DNA of 64,000 nt from an uncultured Oscillospiraceae bacterium (lineage in GTDB: Bacteria; Bacillota; Clostridia; Oscillospirales; Acutalibacteraceae): contig URCA01000008.1 in assembly GCA_900546265.1 (NCBI GenBank), positions 62,001 through 126,000 on the forward strand, given 5' to 3'. Both the position numbers and the translations under genes were made by a program. This document shows, in pieces, positions 42,804-51,503 of this stretch. Positions within the stretch are counted from its first letter, which is position 1. Each line of letters opens with the position of its first letter. The notes beneath the pieces were generated by a model. That model was not told the origin of the DNA, ran no database searches, and saw only the letters and a program-made list of their open reading frames with translations.

Positions 42804-43985
42804 TCACCAGTTGTCGGCTTCGGGGTCGGCGGGGATGACCTCTTTGAGCGCCGCGATGGCGCACTCGATCATGCTGTCGTCCGGCTCCTTAGTGGTAATA
42901 TGCTGCAGCCACATGCCGGGGGCCGAAATGGCTTTGGTGAACCAGTTGGTCTTGCGTCCCGCCAGCTTGATAAGCTCATAGCCGATCCCCACCACCAGAG
43001 GAATGGTCAGCAGCTTGATAGCGGTGCGCAGCAGCGGATCGTCCACCCGGATAATCATGGAGACAATCACGCCGATGAGCAGCATCAAAATCATGAAGGA
43101 GGTGCCGCAGCGGGGATGGAAGCGCCGCTGCTTGCGGACGTTCTCCACCGTCAGCTCTTCCCCCGCCTCGTAACAGAAAATGGCCTTATGTTCCGCCCCG
43201 TGATACATAAACACCCGCTTGATGTCCTTCATCAGGGACACCAGCAGCATATAGCCGATGAACAGCAGGATCCGGAACACCCCCTCGAACACGCCCCGCA
43301 GCGCGCTGCTGTCCAGCGCGGGCACGGCGCCCTTGAGAAGCGTATACAAAAAGGACGGCAGCCACAAAAACAGCCCGATGGCCAGGGCCACCCCCAGAAT
43401 GGAGCTGAGCACCATCAGGAAGGTCATGAGCACCTTCTCGCCCTTGCTTTCCTCCTTGGCAGCTTTCTCCGCCGGCGGGGCGGCGGGAACAGCCGGCGCG
43501 GCCTCCTCGGCCCCGATCTCCGCCACGCTCACGGCAGCCTCCGGCAAACCGCAGGCCGCGGCGGTATCCTCCTGTGCCATTTCGGCGGCGAGGACCACCT
43601 CCTGCTCCCGTTCCAGAGCGCTCTGCGCGTCCGGGGCGGTGGATATGGCGAACGCGCCGGCCGGCGGCTCCTGTTTATCCTTTTTGCCTTTTGGCGGTTC
43701 CTCCTCGTCCTCCAAGCCGCTGAGTTCGGCGGAGCGCATCAGGCATTTATACCCATACCGCAGGGAATCGATGAAGTTGAAAATGCCCCGGATAAAGGGA
43801 GCGCGCAGCACCTTCGGCTTATGGCCTCCGGCCGTGGGCCAGCTTTCCAGCACGATTTCTCCCGAAACGTGCCGCACGGCCATGGAGGTGGTCTCCGGCC
43901 CGCGCATCATAATCCCCTCGATGAGGGCCTGCCCGCCGATGGAGGTCTTTTTCCCGGGACAAGCGTTCTTGGTGTTCTGAGACAT
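42804..43985 (-). CDS. DUF1385 (YqhQ-like) membrane protein
   Basis: A 393-aa protein: N-terminal GGQALIEGIMMRGPETTSMAVRH (family hallmark), a Pro/Ala/Glu-rich variable insert (about 90-180), then several helices (VLMTFLMVLSSILGVALAIGLFLWLPSF; FRILLFIGYMLLVSLM) and the conserved YHGAEHKAIFCYEAGEELTVENVRKQRRFHPRCGTSF. Function unknown; Cys/His residues could bind metal. It sits just upstream of prmC, as in related genomes. Confidence 0.9.
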   Translation of the reverse strand: MSQNTKNACPGKKTSIGGQALIEGIMMRGPETTSMAVRHVSGEIVLESWPTAGGHKPKVLRAPFIRGIFNFIDSLRYGYKCLMRSAELSGLEDEEEPPKGKKDKQEPPAGAFAISTAPDAQSALEREQEVVLAAEMAQEDTAAACGLPEAAVSVAEIGAEEAAPAVPAAPPAEKAAKEESKGEKVLMTFLMVLSSILGVALAIGLFLWLPSFLYTLLKGAVPALDSSALRGVFEGVFRILLFIGYMLLVSLMKDIKRVFMYHGAEHKAIFCYEAGEELTVENVRKQRRFHPRCGTSFMILMLLIGVIVSMIIRVDDPLLRTAIKLLTIPLVVGIGYELIKLAGRKTNWFTKAISAPGMWLQHITTKEPDDSMIECAIAALKEVIPADPEADNW

Positions 43986-44054
43986 AATCGTTCCCTGTGC
44001 CTTTCCTTTATTAACAGCGCGGGGACTGCCCGCTTTTACACCGCTGGTATTCTC

Positions 44055-45497
44055 TTAAGACAACGCGGGCGCGTCGGGCGGGGCCACCGGCAGGGTGATG
44101 ATCACCGTGGTGCCGACGCCCTCCTCGCTCTCGATGTCCAGCCGTCCCTTGTGTCGCCGGATGATTTCGTCCGCCAGGGCCAGGCCGATGCCGGAGCCGG
44201 GACGGGTTTTATTGGCCTTGTAGAACTTGTTTTTGATATTCGGCAAATCCTCCTTGGAGATGCCCACGCCGGTGTCGCTGACCACAATCTGCACGTGGCC
44301 GCCCATATCCGCCGCCTCCACCCGGATTTTCCCGCCGGCGTTGGAATATTTGATAGCGTTGTCCAGCACGTTGATGAACACCTGCTTGAGACGGTCCCGA
44401 TCCCCCAGCACCGGCTGTATATCGGGCGCCTCCACATACTGCATGGCGATCCCGCTCTTTTCCGCCCGGTCGCGGAACAGAAAGACCGCCTCCTCCAGTT
44501 CGGCCACCACATCGGTGCGGCCGAACTTCATCATCAGGTGCCCGCTCTGCATCCGGGAGAAATCCAGCAGCTCTTCCACGATGCCGGACAGGCGTTCCGC
44601 CTCCCCGGCGATGACGTCCAGCCCCTTTTCCATCATCTCAGTGTCGTCCGGCCCCACCTGGCGCAGGGTCTCGCTCCAGCCCTTGATGGCGGTCAGCGGG
44701 GTGCGCAGCTCATGGGAGACGGAGGAAATAAAGTCGTTTTTCATCCGCTCCGCCGTGTCGATTTCCCCCGCCATATAGTTGAGAGTGTCGCACAGCTCGC
44801 CGATTTCGTCGTCGTATTTTTTCTCGATACGGAAGTCATACTCCCCCAGGGCGATCCGCCTGGCCGCCCGCCCGATTTCAGTCACCGGGTTGACGATGGA
44901 GCTGATAAAATACGAGCTGGACAAGGCGACGAAAAACACGATGACCACACCGAACAGCAGCATGACGCCCACCAGAATCCAAACCTGCCGATCCACCAGG
45001 GTCAGCGACACCACATAGCGCAGCGCCCCGATCACATTGCCGTTTTGATCCCGCTCCAGCAGGGTATAGGCCATGACGTTTTCCCGGTTGGCGTTTTTGC
45101 CCGTCCAGACGCCCCTGTCGTTGGAGCCCGCCTGCAGCGCCCTTTTGAAATCCTCCATGTTCAAATCGATCGCCGGCACGAACCCGGTGGAGGAAATCAG
45201 AGCGGCGCCGGTTTTGTCCAGCACCTGCAGCTCCATCTTCTCTTTATTGTTGAATCGTTCCACCAGCTCCTGGGCCCGCTGGGACAAATCCACCGTTCCC
45301 GCGGACAGGTTGCTGAAGGCGACGGACATGGATACGGAATTGCGGTACGTCTCCGCCCGGTTGCTCAAAGCTGTCTCCACGCCCTGGTAATAGTACGAAC
45401 GCACCGCCACCATAAAGGCGATTTCCACGATGACCAGGAAACCGACGATGACGGCAAACCCGTTGACCATCCAGCGCCGGGTGATCCCTTTGCGCAT
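44055..45497 (-). CDS. Membrane sensor histidine kinase
   Basis: A 480-aa kinase: TM1 (about 13-34), an extracytoplasmic domain (about 35-170), TM2 (172-196), HAMP (197-250), HisKA with the phospho-acceptor His262 in SSVSHELRTPLTAIKGW, and HATPase (VLDNAIKYSNAGGK, VVSDTGVGISKED, GSGIGLALADEI). It pairs with the response regulator encoded 27 nt upstream. The signal is unknown; a lipoprotein encoded in the same operon may help sensing. Confidence 0.95.
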   Translation of the reverse strand: MRKGITRRWMVNGFAVIVGFLVIVEIAFMVAVRSYYYQGVETALSNRAETYRNSVSMSVAFSNLSAGTVDLSQRAQELVERFNNKEKMELQVLDKTGAALISSTGFVPAIDLNMEDFKRALQAGSNDRGVWTGKNANRENVMAYTLLERDQNGNVIGALRYVVSLTLVDRQVWILVGVMLLFGVVIVFFVALSSSYFISSIVNPVTEIGRAARRIALGEYDFRIEKKYDDEIGELCDTLNYMAGEIDTAERMKNDFISSVSHELRTPLTAIKGWSETLRQVGPDDTEMMEKGLDVIAGEAERLSGIVEELLDFSRMQSGHLMMKFGRTDVVAELEEAVFLFRDRAEKSGIAMQYVEAPDIQPVLGDRDRLKQVFINVLDNAIKYSNAGGKIRVEAADMGGHVQIVVSDTGVGISKEDLPNIKNKFYKANKTRPGSGIGLALADEIIRRHKGRLDIESEEGVGTTVIITLPVAPPDAPALS

Positions 45498-45524
45498 ACG
45501 CCGCGCCTCCTTTTCCCGTCAGAA

Positions 45525-46241
45525 TCAGGCCTTCGCCCCGTCGGCGCTCCATTTATATCCCATGCCCCAGACAGTCAGGATATACTTGGGGGCCGAGGGA
45601 TCGTCCTCGATCTTCATCCGCAGGCGGCGGATGTTGACGTCCACGATTTTTTCTTCCCCGAAATACTCTTCTCCCCACACCCGGGTCAGGATTTCGGTAC
45701 GGCTGAGCGCCTTGCCCGGATTGGTGAAGAAATATTCCATAATTTGAAATTCCACCTGGGTCAACTCCACCGGCTGGCCGTCCTTTTTCAGGGTGCGGCT
45801 GCGCAGGTTAAGCACAAAAGCGCCCGATTCGATTTTTTCCAGATAATTGACCTCGTTGCGGCTGCGCACCGCCGTCACCCGGCGGTAAAGGGCGTCCACC
45901 CGGGCCACCAGCTCCGACGGGCTGAAAGGCTTGGTCACATAATCGTCCGCCCCCATCATCAGGCCGCCCACCTTCTCCATCTCCTGGGTGCGGGCGGTGA
46001 GCATGATGATGCCCATGGTCTCGCTGCGCTGGCGCAACTCTCGGCAGACGGCGAAGCCGTCCATGCCCGGCAGCATGATATCCAGCAGGGCGATGTCCAC
46101 GCCGCCCTGCTCCGCGTCGTATTTTTCGACGGCCTCTTCCCCCGAGCCGGCCTCCACGACCTCATAGCCCGCCCGCTTGAGATTGATCACCACGAACTCG
46201 CGGATGGACGTCTCGTCCTCGCAAACCAGGATCTTTTTCAC
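45525..46241 (-). CDS. OmpR/PhoB-type response regulator
   Basis: A 238-aa protein: receiver domain VKKILVCEDETSIREF with phospho-acceptor Asp54 (ALLDIMLPGMDG) and KPFSPSEL, then a winged-helix DNA-binding domain (LTQVEFQIMEYFFTNPGKALSRTEILTRVWG, VDVNIRRLRMKIEDDP). GTG at 46241 has GGGGA 6 nt upstream. It lies between its lipoprotein neighbour and its kinase. Confidence 0.95.
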   Translation of the reverse strand: MKKILVCEDETSIREFVVINLKRAGYEVVEAGSGEEAVEKYDAEQGGVDIALLDIMLPGMDGFAVCRELRQRSETMGIIMLTARTQEMEKVGGLMMGADDYVTKPFSPSELVARVDALYRRVTAVRSRNEVNYLEKIESGAFVLNLRSRTLKKDGQPVELTQVEFQIMEYFFTNPGKALSRTEILTRVWGEEYFGEEKIVDVNIRRLRMKIEDDPSAPKYILTVWGMGYKWSADGAKA

Positions 46242-46304
46242 CGCATGTCCCCGTCCTTTCCCACACTCTAGCAAAACGCCGCTTTCCTATAAGATCCGCC
46301 GCTA

Positions 46305-47702
46305 TTACTGAAACAGCAGCCTGGTCACAATCACCTGCACCGCCTCCCGGGACGTCAGCCCATACGCGTTGTCCTGGTCGAACCAAAAGGCATATTGCAC
46401 ACTTTCCGTATAGCCCATGCCACTCCCATGTCCGCTGCTGCCGAACGGCTCAAACTTCTTGTCCGGATCCTCCGATACCGACTCGTTATCCTTATATATC
46501 CGGACAGCCATAAACGGCTCGCCGATTTGCCCGTTTTCCATCGGCTTGAACCACAGGGTGCGGTCGGCTTCGGTGTACAGGGTGGTGAACCGCTCCTTCC
46601 AGCTGTCGTCGATACGCACATAATAGCCGTCGGCCAGATTGAGCACCGTGTTGAATTTCAGCTTGGCCGTCTGGGCGGCATAATCCCAGTCATACCAGCC
46701 GGTCAGCCACATGGTTTCCTTGGGGTCCTCGGTTTCGTAATAACCGGGCAGCCGGTTGCACAGGGGAATCTCCACCCGGCCGTCGGCGTCGATGTCCCGG
46801 GCGGCCATGCCGGACGAGCGGGCCGTCGCGCTGGTGATGTTCTTGCTGGTATCATAAAACGGGGCGTTCAGCCGGCCGTGATCCCAGTAGACCAGCTCGG
46901 TAATGGTGGTGTTGGCGTCCTTGAGCGCGTCGATATACACCCCTTGGATGCCGTCCGCCAGCCGGCCCATCTGCACCGTGCCGAATTGGTTGATATACCC
47001 GTCCAGGCGCACCGCGCCCTTTTCCACCAGCTGGCCGTCCTGCAGGCCCTTGAGCCGGGCGGTGGTCACATTATTGCCCTCCAGCCGCATCAAGAGCAAA
47101 TCGTCCCGCCCCGAGGAGGTGACGTCCCCGACGAACAGCTGGGTATAAACATTATCGGTGGACAGCGGGGTGATGGTGTCCCCCGCCAGGGAGTAGACGT
47201 GCAGCTGCTGATCCCGGTTGTTATAAATGCTCCAGCCGGCCATCAGCTCCTCGATCCCGTCCCCGTCCAGATCGCCGAACACCACCCGCTCGATATCGGT
47301 GCTCAGCCCCTCCACGTCGCTGACCGAGGTCCAGTCGCCGTCGGTCTGACGCAGCAGGTTGATGTGCGTGTTGGCGGCGGCCCCCTTCTGCGCCACCTGG
47401 TAAAAGGCGAGGGCCACGTCGTTGGCCGCCGACTGCTTGGAAGCGGTATCGAGCCGGCCGCTGTTCAAATCGGTCAGGATAAAGGCGGACGTATACTCGC
47501 CGCCCTTGGGATATTTCAGGGTGTAGTTCGTGCTGGCACCCTTGCCGTACCGCGTCTGGATAAACTCGTCCAGGGCTTGTTGAATCTGCTGTTCCTCGCC
47601 CTGGAGTTTTGGGGGAATCAAATACGCGTCCACGTCCATGCTGCAGCCGGCCAGCAGCAGCGTTGCCGCGGCCAGCAGAGCGGCCAAAGCGCCGCGCTTC
47701 AT
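46305..47702 (-). CDS. Lipoprotein with FG-GAP/VCBS-like repeats, upstream of a two-component system
   Basis: A 465-aa protein with a lipobox (LAALLAAATLLLAGCSMDV). Beta-propeller-like repeats carry Ca-binding-type loops: VVFGDLDGDGIEELMAGWS, LFVGDVTSSGRDDLLLMR, AARDIDADGRVEIPL. It is exported and lipid-anchored. First gene of a lipoprotein-regulator-kinase operon (64 nt to the regulator start). AAGGGGG lies before the ATG. A role as sensor accessory or cell-envelope monitor is inference. Confidence 0.85.
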   Translation of the reverse strand: MKRGALAALLAAATLLLAGCSMDVDAYLIPPKLQGEEQQIQQALDEFIQTRYGKGASTNYTLKYPKGGEYTSAFILTDLNSGRLDTASKQSAANDVALAFYQVAQKGAAANTHINLLRQTDGDWTSVSDVEGLSTDIERVVFGDLDGDGIEELMAGWSIYNNRDQQLHVYSLAGDTITPLSTDNVYTQLFVGDVTSSGRDDLLLMRLEGNNVTTARLKGLQDGQLVEKGAVRLDGYINQFGTVQMGRLADGIQGVYIDALKDANTTITELVYWDHGRLNAPFYDTSKNITSATARSSGMAARDIDADGRVEIPLCNRLPGYYETEDPKETMWLTGWYDWDYAAQTAKLKFNTVLNLADGYYVRIDDSWKERFTTLYTEADRTLWFKPMENGQIGEPFMAVRIYKDNESVSEDPDKKFEPFGSSGHGSGMGYTESVQYAFWFDQDNAYGLTSREAVQVIVTRLLFQ

Positions 47703-47742
47703 ACACAATCCCCCTTTCGGTCGCGGGATGAAACCCCGTCTG

Positions 47743-47766
47743 AAAAACACGGCGCCACCCCGCCGT
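47743..47766 (-). terminator. Second attenuator-like hairpin in the lipoprotein leader
   Basis: Arms ACGGCG/CGCCGT (47749-47754 and 47761-47766) followed on the minus strand by GTTTTTC, about 41 nt before the lipoprotein start. Confidence 0.55.
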
Positions 47767-47813
47767 CCGTCGTCCTTTTTCCGCGGCAGGCGGCCCCATG
47801 CGCCGCCGATATG

Positions 47814-47844
47814 AAAAACGCTCCCACCCGCCGGGGGTGCGAGC
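47814..47844 (-). terminator. Terminator hairpin just downstream of a consensus promoter
   Basis: Arms GCTCGCACCC / GGGTGGGAGC (47835-47844 and 47820-47829) then GTTTTTC on the minus strand. It lies within about 35 nt of the expected transcription start, so it can terminate a very short RNA as well as read-through from tlyA. Confidence 0.75.
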
Positions 47845-47859
47845 CTCGTTTTCCGTTTT

Positions 47860-47888
47860 ATTATACCCGCTGCGCCTACTCTTGTCAA
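47860..47888 (-). promoter_or_regulatory. Perfect consensus sigma-A promoter upstream of the lipoprotein operon
   Basis: On the minus strand: TTGACA (47883-47888), 17 nt, TATAAT (47860-47865), an exact consensus match. It drives a roughly 150-nt leader with two terminator-like hairpins. Confidence 0.85.
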
Positions 47889-47902
47889 TAATATGGCCGG
47901 CT

Positions 47903-48718
47903 CTATTCGTCGGGCTGTTCGGCCAGCGCGGCGGCCACCAGCGCGGCGGTTTCGTCCTCGTCCAGGGCGTCCCGGCGGGAGAACGCGGCCAGATATTCCA
48001 CGTTGCCGTTGGTGCCGTGGATGGGCGACACGGTCAGCCCCCGCAGAAACAGCCGGCTGTCCCGCGCGGCGGCGGCCAGGGAGAGCAGCAGAGGCGGCAG
48101 AATGGCCGGATCCTTGACGATGCCGTTTTTCCCCAGCTGCCGGGGTTGGGCCTCGAACTGGGGCTTTATCAGGCAGAGACATTCCCCGTCCTCCCGCAGC
48201 ACCCGATCGGCGGCGGGGAAAATGCGCTTGAGGGAAATGAAGGAAACATCGGCCGTGACCAGCTGACAGGGCAGCGGCGCGGCGCCGAAGGCCTCCAGCT
48301 GTTCGAGCGTGAGGTTCCGGGCGTTGGTGCGTTCCATCACCGTGACCCGCTCGTCCTCCCGCAGCTCCCAGGCAAGGATGCCATAGGCCACGTCCACCGC
48401 AAACACATGTGCGGCCCCGTGCTGCAGCAGGCAGTCGGTGAAGCCGCCGTTGGAGGCGCCGATATCGCACGCCGTCATCCCCGCCGGATCCACGGCGAAC
48501 ACATCCAGCGCCTTGGCCAGCTTGTAGCCGGAGCGGCTGGCGTATTTGCGCGCCTTCTCCTTGAGGGTGAGCAGACTGTCCGCCGGCACAGGGGTGCCGG
48601 GCTTGTCCGCCGGGACGCCGCCGAGGAATACCCGGCCGGCCATGATCAGCCCGGCGGCCTCCTCGGCGGAGATATGAAACTGTTTGGCCGCCAATGCGTC
48701 CAGCCGGATGGTTTCCAT
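47903..48718 (-). CDS. tlyA: TlyA-family rRNA 2'-O-methyltransferase
   Basis: A 271-aa protein: N-terminal S4 RNA-binding domain (METIRLDALAAKQFHISAEEAAGLIMAGRVFLGGVPADKPG) and an FtsJ-like SAM domain (SRSGYKLAKALDVF, ACDIGASNGGFTDCLL, VTADVSFISLKRIFP, LCLIKPQFEA). It methylates ribose of rRNA cytidines; some members have been called hemolysins. AAAGGCGGA lies upstream. It is divergent from the NUDIX gene. Confidence 0.93.
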   Translation of the reverse strand: METIRLDALAAKQFHISAEEAAGLIMAGRVFLGGVPADKPGTPVPADSLLTLKEKARKYASRSGYKLAKALDVFAVDPAGMTACDIGASNGGFTDCLLQHGAAHVFAVDVAYGILAWELREDERVTVMERTNARNLTLEQLEAFGAAPLPCQLVTADVSFISLKRIFPAADRVLREDGECLCLIKPQFEAQPRQLGKNGIVKDPAILPPLLLSLAAAARDSRLFLRGLTVSPIHGTNGNVEYLAAFSRRDALDEDETAALVAAALAEQPDE

Positions 48719-48837
48719 GGGCGATTCCGCCTTTCCTGTCAGCGCGGGAGCGAGCCCGGCCGTAAAAGAAGTGTACCGCCCCCCGGCGCGGCTGTCAACC
48801 CTGCTCTGTCATTTTCACAGAAATTCGGCAATAGCGG

Positions 48838-48866
48838 TGGACAACCCGCCTAAAATGGGATACAAT
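48838..48866 (+). promoter_or_regulatory. Promoter of the NUDIX operon
   Basis: TGGACA (48838-48843), 17 nt, TACAAT (48861-48866). Confidence 0.7.
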
Positions 48867-48914
48867 ATGACCCATATACCGTCCCCCGTGTCAGGGGTGA
48901 AAGGAGCGAAACCG

Positions 48915-49421
48915 ATGGAACGATGGGACCTGCGCGATGGGGAGGGAAACCCCACCGGCGAAACGATGGAGCGCGGCGAGCATTTGAAGCCCGGCCAATA
49001 CCATCTGGTCGTGCATATATGGATCATCGACGGACAGGGCCGCCTGCTGATTCAGAAACGGGCCGCCCACCTCAAGCTGATGCCGGATATCTGGGCCGCC
49101 ACGGGCGGTTCCGCCGTCGCGGGGGAGGACAGCCACACCGCCGCCGCCCGGGAGCTGCGGGAGGAGCTGGGCATCGAAACCGCTGGGGAGGATCTGCGCT
49201 TTGCGGGCCGGATCCGGCGGCGCAATTCCTTTACCGATATCTGGGTGCTTCGTCGGGATGTGGAGCTGTCCTCCCTGAGGCTTCAGACGGAGGAGGTGGC
49301 GCAGGCCAAATGGGTCACCCGCACCGAGCTGATGGATATGGTGGCCCGCCGGACGTTCCACCATTACGGCCGGCCGTATTTTGAGCTGGTGCTCCAAGCC
49401 CTCTATCCGGGCGAAGGCTGA
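48915..49421 (+). CDS. NUDIX hydrolase (isopentenyl-diphosphate-isomerase-like)
   Basis: A 168-aa protein: MERWDLRDGEGNPTGETMERGE, then HIWIIDGQGRLLIQKRAAH and a complete NUDIX box GGSAVAGEDSHTAAARELREELGIE (G-x5-E-x7-REL-x-EE-x-G). The head region resembles YfcD/IDI-like NUDIX proteins. Substrate unknown. AAAGGAG lies 8 nt before the ATG. First gene of a plus-strand cluster. Confidence 0.9.
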   Translation: MERWDLRDGEGNPTGETMERGEHLKPGQYHLVVHIWIIDGQGRLLIQKRAAHLKLMPDIWAATGGSAVAGEDSHTAAARELREELGIETAGEDLRFAGRIRRRNSFTDIWVLRRDVELSSLRLQTEEVAQAKWVTRTELMDMVARRTFHHYGRPYFELVLQALYPGEG

Positions 49422-49446
49422 ACCGCGCAGAAAGGATTTTCACACC

Positions 49447-50271
49447 ATGACCACCTTATATATTTCCGATTTGGACGGCACGCTGCTGCATGACAACCAG
49501 CAGGTGTCGCCTTTTTCCGCTTCCGTCATCAACCGGGCCGTTGAGCGGGGGCTGCTTTTCTCCCTGGCCACCGCCCGCAGCCTCATCGGCCTCGGGATGC
49601 TCGACCTGCAGGGCATCCATTGGAACACCCCGCTGGTGCTGATGAACGGGGTCATGCTTTACGACATGGCCTCCCGCGCCATCCTGCAGAGCTGCGAAAT
49701 GCCGCCGGACGCGGTGGCCGCGGTGCTGGCCGCCTGCGCAGCCGAAGGGAAGAACCCCTTTCTCTACCGGGTGGAGGACGGCCGGCTGCATGCCTGCTTC
49801 ACCGAACTGACCTCCGAGGGAGAACGGGTCTTTCTGGCCAAGCGGGGCGCCCGGTTTCCGGAATGCTTCCGGCAGCGTCCCGCCTACGGCGAGGGGGCGG
49901 GGGTCTATTTCTCCCTGCAGGACGCATACGATCGGCTGGACCGGATCCGAGACCGGCTGACCGCCCTGCCCGGCATTGCCTGCACCCTGTATAAGGACAA
50001 TTATATGGAAAACAACTGGTATCTGGAAGTTTTCAGCGCCGAAGCGGGCAAGGACAAGGGCGCCCGGCGGCTTCAGGCGCTGATCGGCGCCGACCGGCTG
50101 GTGGCTTTCGGGGACAACAGCAACGATCTGCCCCTGTTCGCGGCGGCCGATGTGGCTTGCTGCGTGGCCAGCGGCCGGCCCGACGCGCGGGCCGCCGCGG
50201 ATGTCATCGTGGCCGGCAACAACGACGACGGGGTGGCCCGTTACCTGGCGGCCCTGCCGGAGCTGGCCTGA
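49447..50271 (+). CDS. Cof-type HAD phosphatase
   Basis: A 274-aa HAD-IIB protein: YISDLDGTLLHDNQQ (nucleophile Asp), SLATARS (motif II), and VAFGDNSNDLPLFAAADV (motif IV), with a C2 cap between. These enzymes dephosphorylate sugar phosphates or cofactors such as FMN or PLP; the substrate is not evident. AAAGGA lies upstream. It follows the NUDIX gene by 25 nt. Confidence 0.93.
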   Translation: MTTLYISDLDGTLLHDNQQVSPFSASVINRAVERGLLFSLATARSLIGLGMLDLQGIHWNTPLVLMNGVMLYDMASRAILQSCEMPPDAVAAVLAACAAEGKNPFLYRVEDGRLHACFTELTSEGERVFLAKRGARFPECFRQRPAYGEGAGVYFSLQDAYDRLDRIRDRLTALPGIACTLYKDNYMENNWYLEVFSAEAGKDKGARRLQALIGADRLVAFGDNSNDLPLFAAADVACCVASGRPDARAAADVIVAGNNDDGVARYLAALPELA

Positions 50272-50306
50272 GCGGCCGGCGGGCTTTATCAAGAGGAGGA
50301 ATCGCC

Positions 50307-51473
50307 ATGCTGACGAAATGGCTTGTCAAAACGTTCGTCAAACGTCCGGAGGATACGGACGACGAACGGGTACGCTATACCTACGGCCGGCTGGCCGGGG
50401 CCGCCGGGCTGACGGCCAACGTGCTGCTGTTCGCCGCGAAGCTCGCCATCGGGGCCCTGTCGGGCAGCGTGGCCATTCTGGCCGACGCGTTCAACAACCT
50501 GTCCGACGCCGGCTCCTCCATCGTCACCCTGGTGGGCTTCAAGCTTTCCTCCGCGCCCCCCGACGCGGAGCATCCCTTCGGCCACGGCCGGATGGAATAC
50601 CTCTCCGCCCTGGGGGTGGCGGCCTTGATCATGGCCGCCGGCTTCGAATTGTTCCTGTCCGCGGTGGATAAGATCCGGCACTCCGCCCTGCCGGAGTTCG
50701 GGGTGCTGACCATCGTCGTGCTGGCGCTGGCCATCGCGGTCAAGCTCTGGATGGCGCTGTTTTACAAGAAAATCGGGAATACTATCCGTTCGGAGGCCCT
50801 GAAGGCCAGCTGCGCGGACAGCCGCAACGATGTCATCTGCACCGGCGTGGTGCTGCTCACCTCCTTGATCGGCTGGCTGAGCGGCGTGGCCATCGACGGC
50901 TATGTCGGCCTGCTGGTGGCCCTGTTCGTCATCTGGTCGGGCTTCACCGTCATCAAGGAAACCGTGTCTCCCCTGCTGGGGCAGGCGCCCGACCCGGAGA
51001 TGGTGCAGGACATCAAAAACACGGTGATGGCCCATCCGGGCATCATCGGCGTGCACGATCTGATGATCCACAACTACGGCCCCGGCCGGCTGGTGCTGTC
51101 CCTGCACGCCGAGGTTTCCTGTCACGAGGATATGATGCGCAGCCACGATCTCATCGACTGCGTGGAGCGGGAGCTGAGCCGGAAATACCGGGCCATCGCC
51201 TGCATCCATATGGATCCGGTGGACAGCGGCAACGAAGAGGTGGAGGCCCTGAAAATCACGGTGGAAACCATTCTGGAGGACATCGATCCCCGCCTGACCA
51301 TGCACGATTTCCGGGTGGTGTTCGGAGAAACCCACACCAACCTGATTTTCGACGTGGTGGCCCCGTTTGATTTCAAGGACGAGGCCAGCGTCAAGGCGGA
51401 GCTGCAGCGGCGGGTGACGGTGGTCAATCCCCAGCTGTTCACCGTGGTGACGGTGGAGCACAGTTTTACGTAA
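50307..51473 (+). CDS. Cation diffusion facilitator transporter
   Basis: A 388-aa CDF protein with six helices and a C-terminal cytoplasmic domain. SVAILADAFNNLSDAGSSIVTLVG and EHPFGHGRMEYLSAL carry the HxxxD/DxxxD-type metal sites; the second site region is EALKASCADSRNDVICTGVVLL. It likely exports Zn, Mn or Fe. The C-terminal 80 residues include a second small domain. GAGGAGGA precedes the ATG. Confidence 0.93.
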   Translation: MLTKWLVKTFVKRPEDTDDERVRYTYGRLAGAAGLTANVLLFAAKLAIGALSGSVAILADAFNNLSDAGSSIVTLVGFKLSSAPPDAEHPFGHGRMEYLSALGVAALIMAAGFELFLSAVDKIRHSALPEFGVLTIVVLALAIAVKLWMALFYKKIGNTIRSEALKASCADSRNDVICTGVVLLTSLIGWLSGVAIDGYVGLLVALFVIWSGFTVIKETVSPLLGQAPDPEMVQDIKNTVMAHPGIIGVHDLMIHNYGPGRLVLSLHAEVSCHEDMMRSHDLIDCVERELSRKYRAIACIHMDPVDSGNEEVEALKITVETILEDIDPRLTMHDFRVVFGETHTNLIFDVVAPFDFKDEASVKAELQRRVTVVNPQLFTVVTVEHSFT

Positions 51474-51503
51474 GACGCCTTGCGGCGCAAGAAGGGATGT
51501 CTC

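Noticed and set aside
41739..46271. A 1510-codon open frame on the plus strand
   Set aside because: It lies antisense across prmC, a DUF1385 gene, a kinase and a regulator with clear domains. Its translation is Arg/Pro/His/Gln-rich with no domain, as expected for the complement of GC-rich genes.
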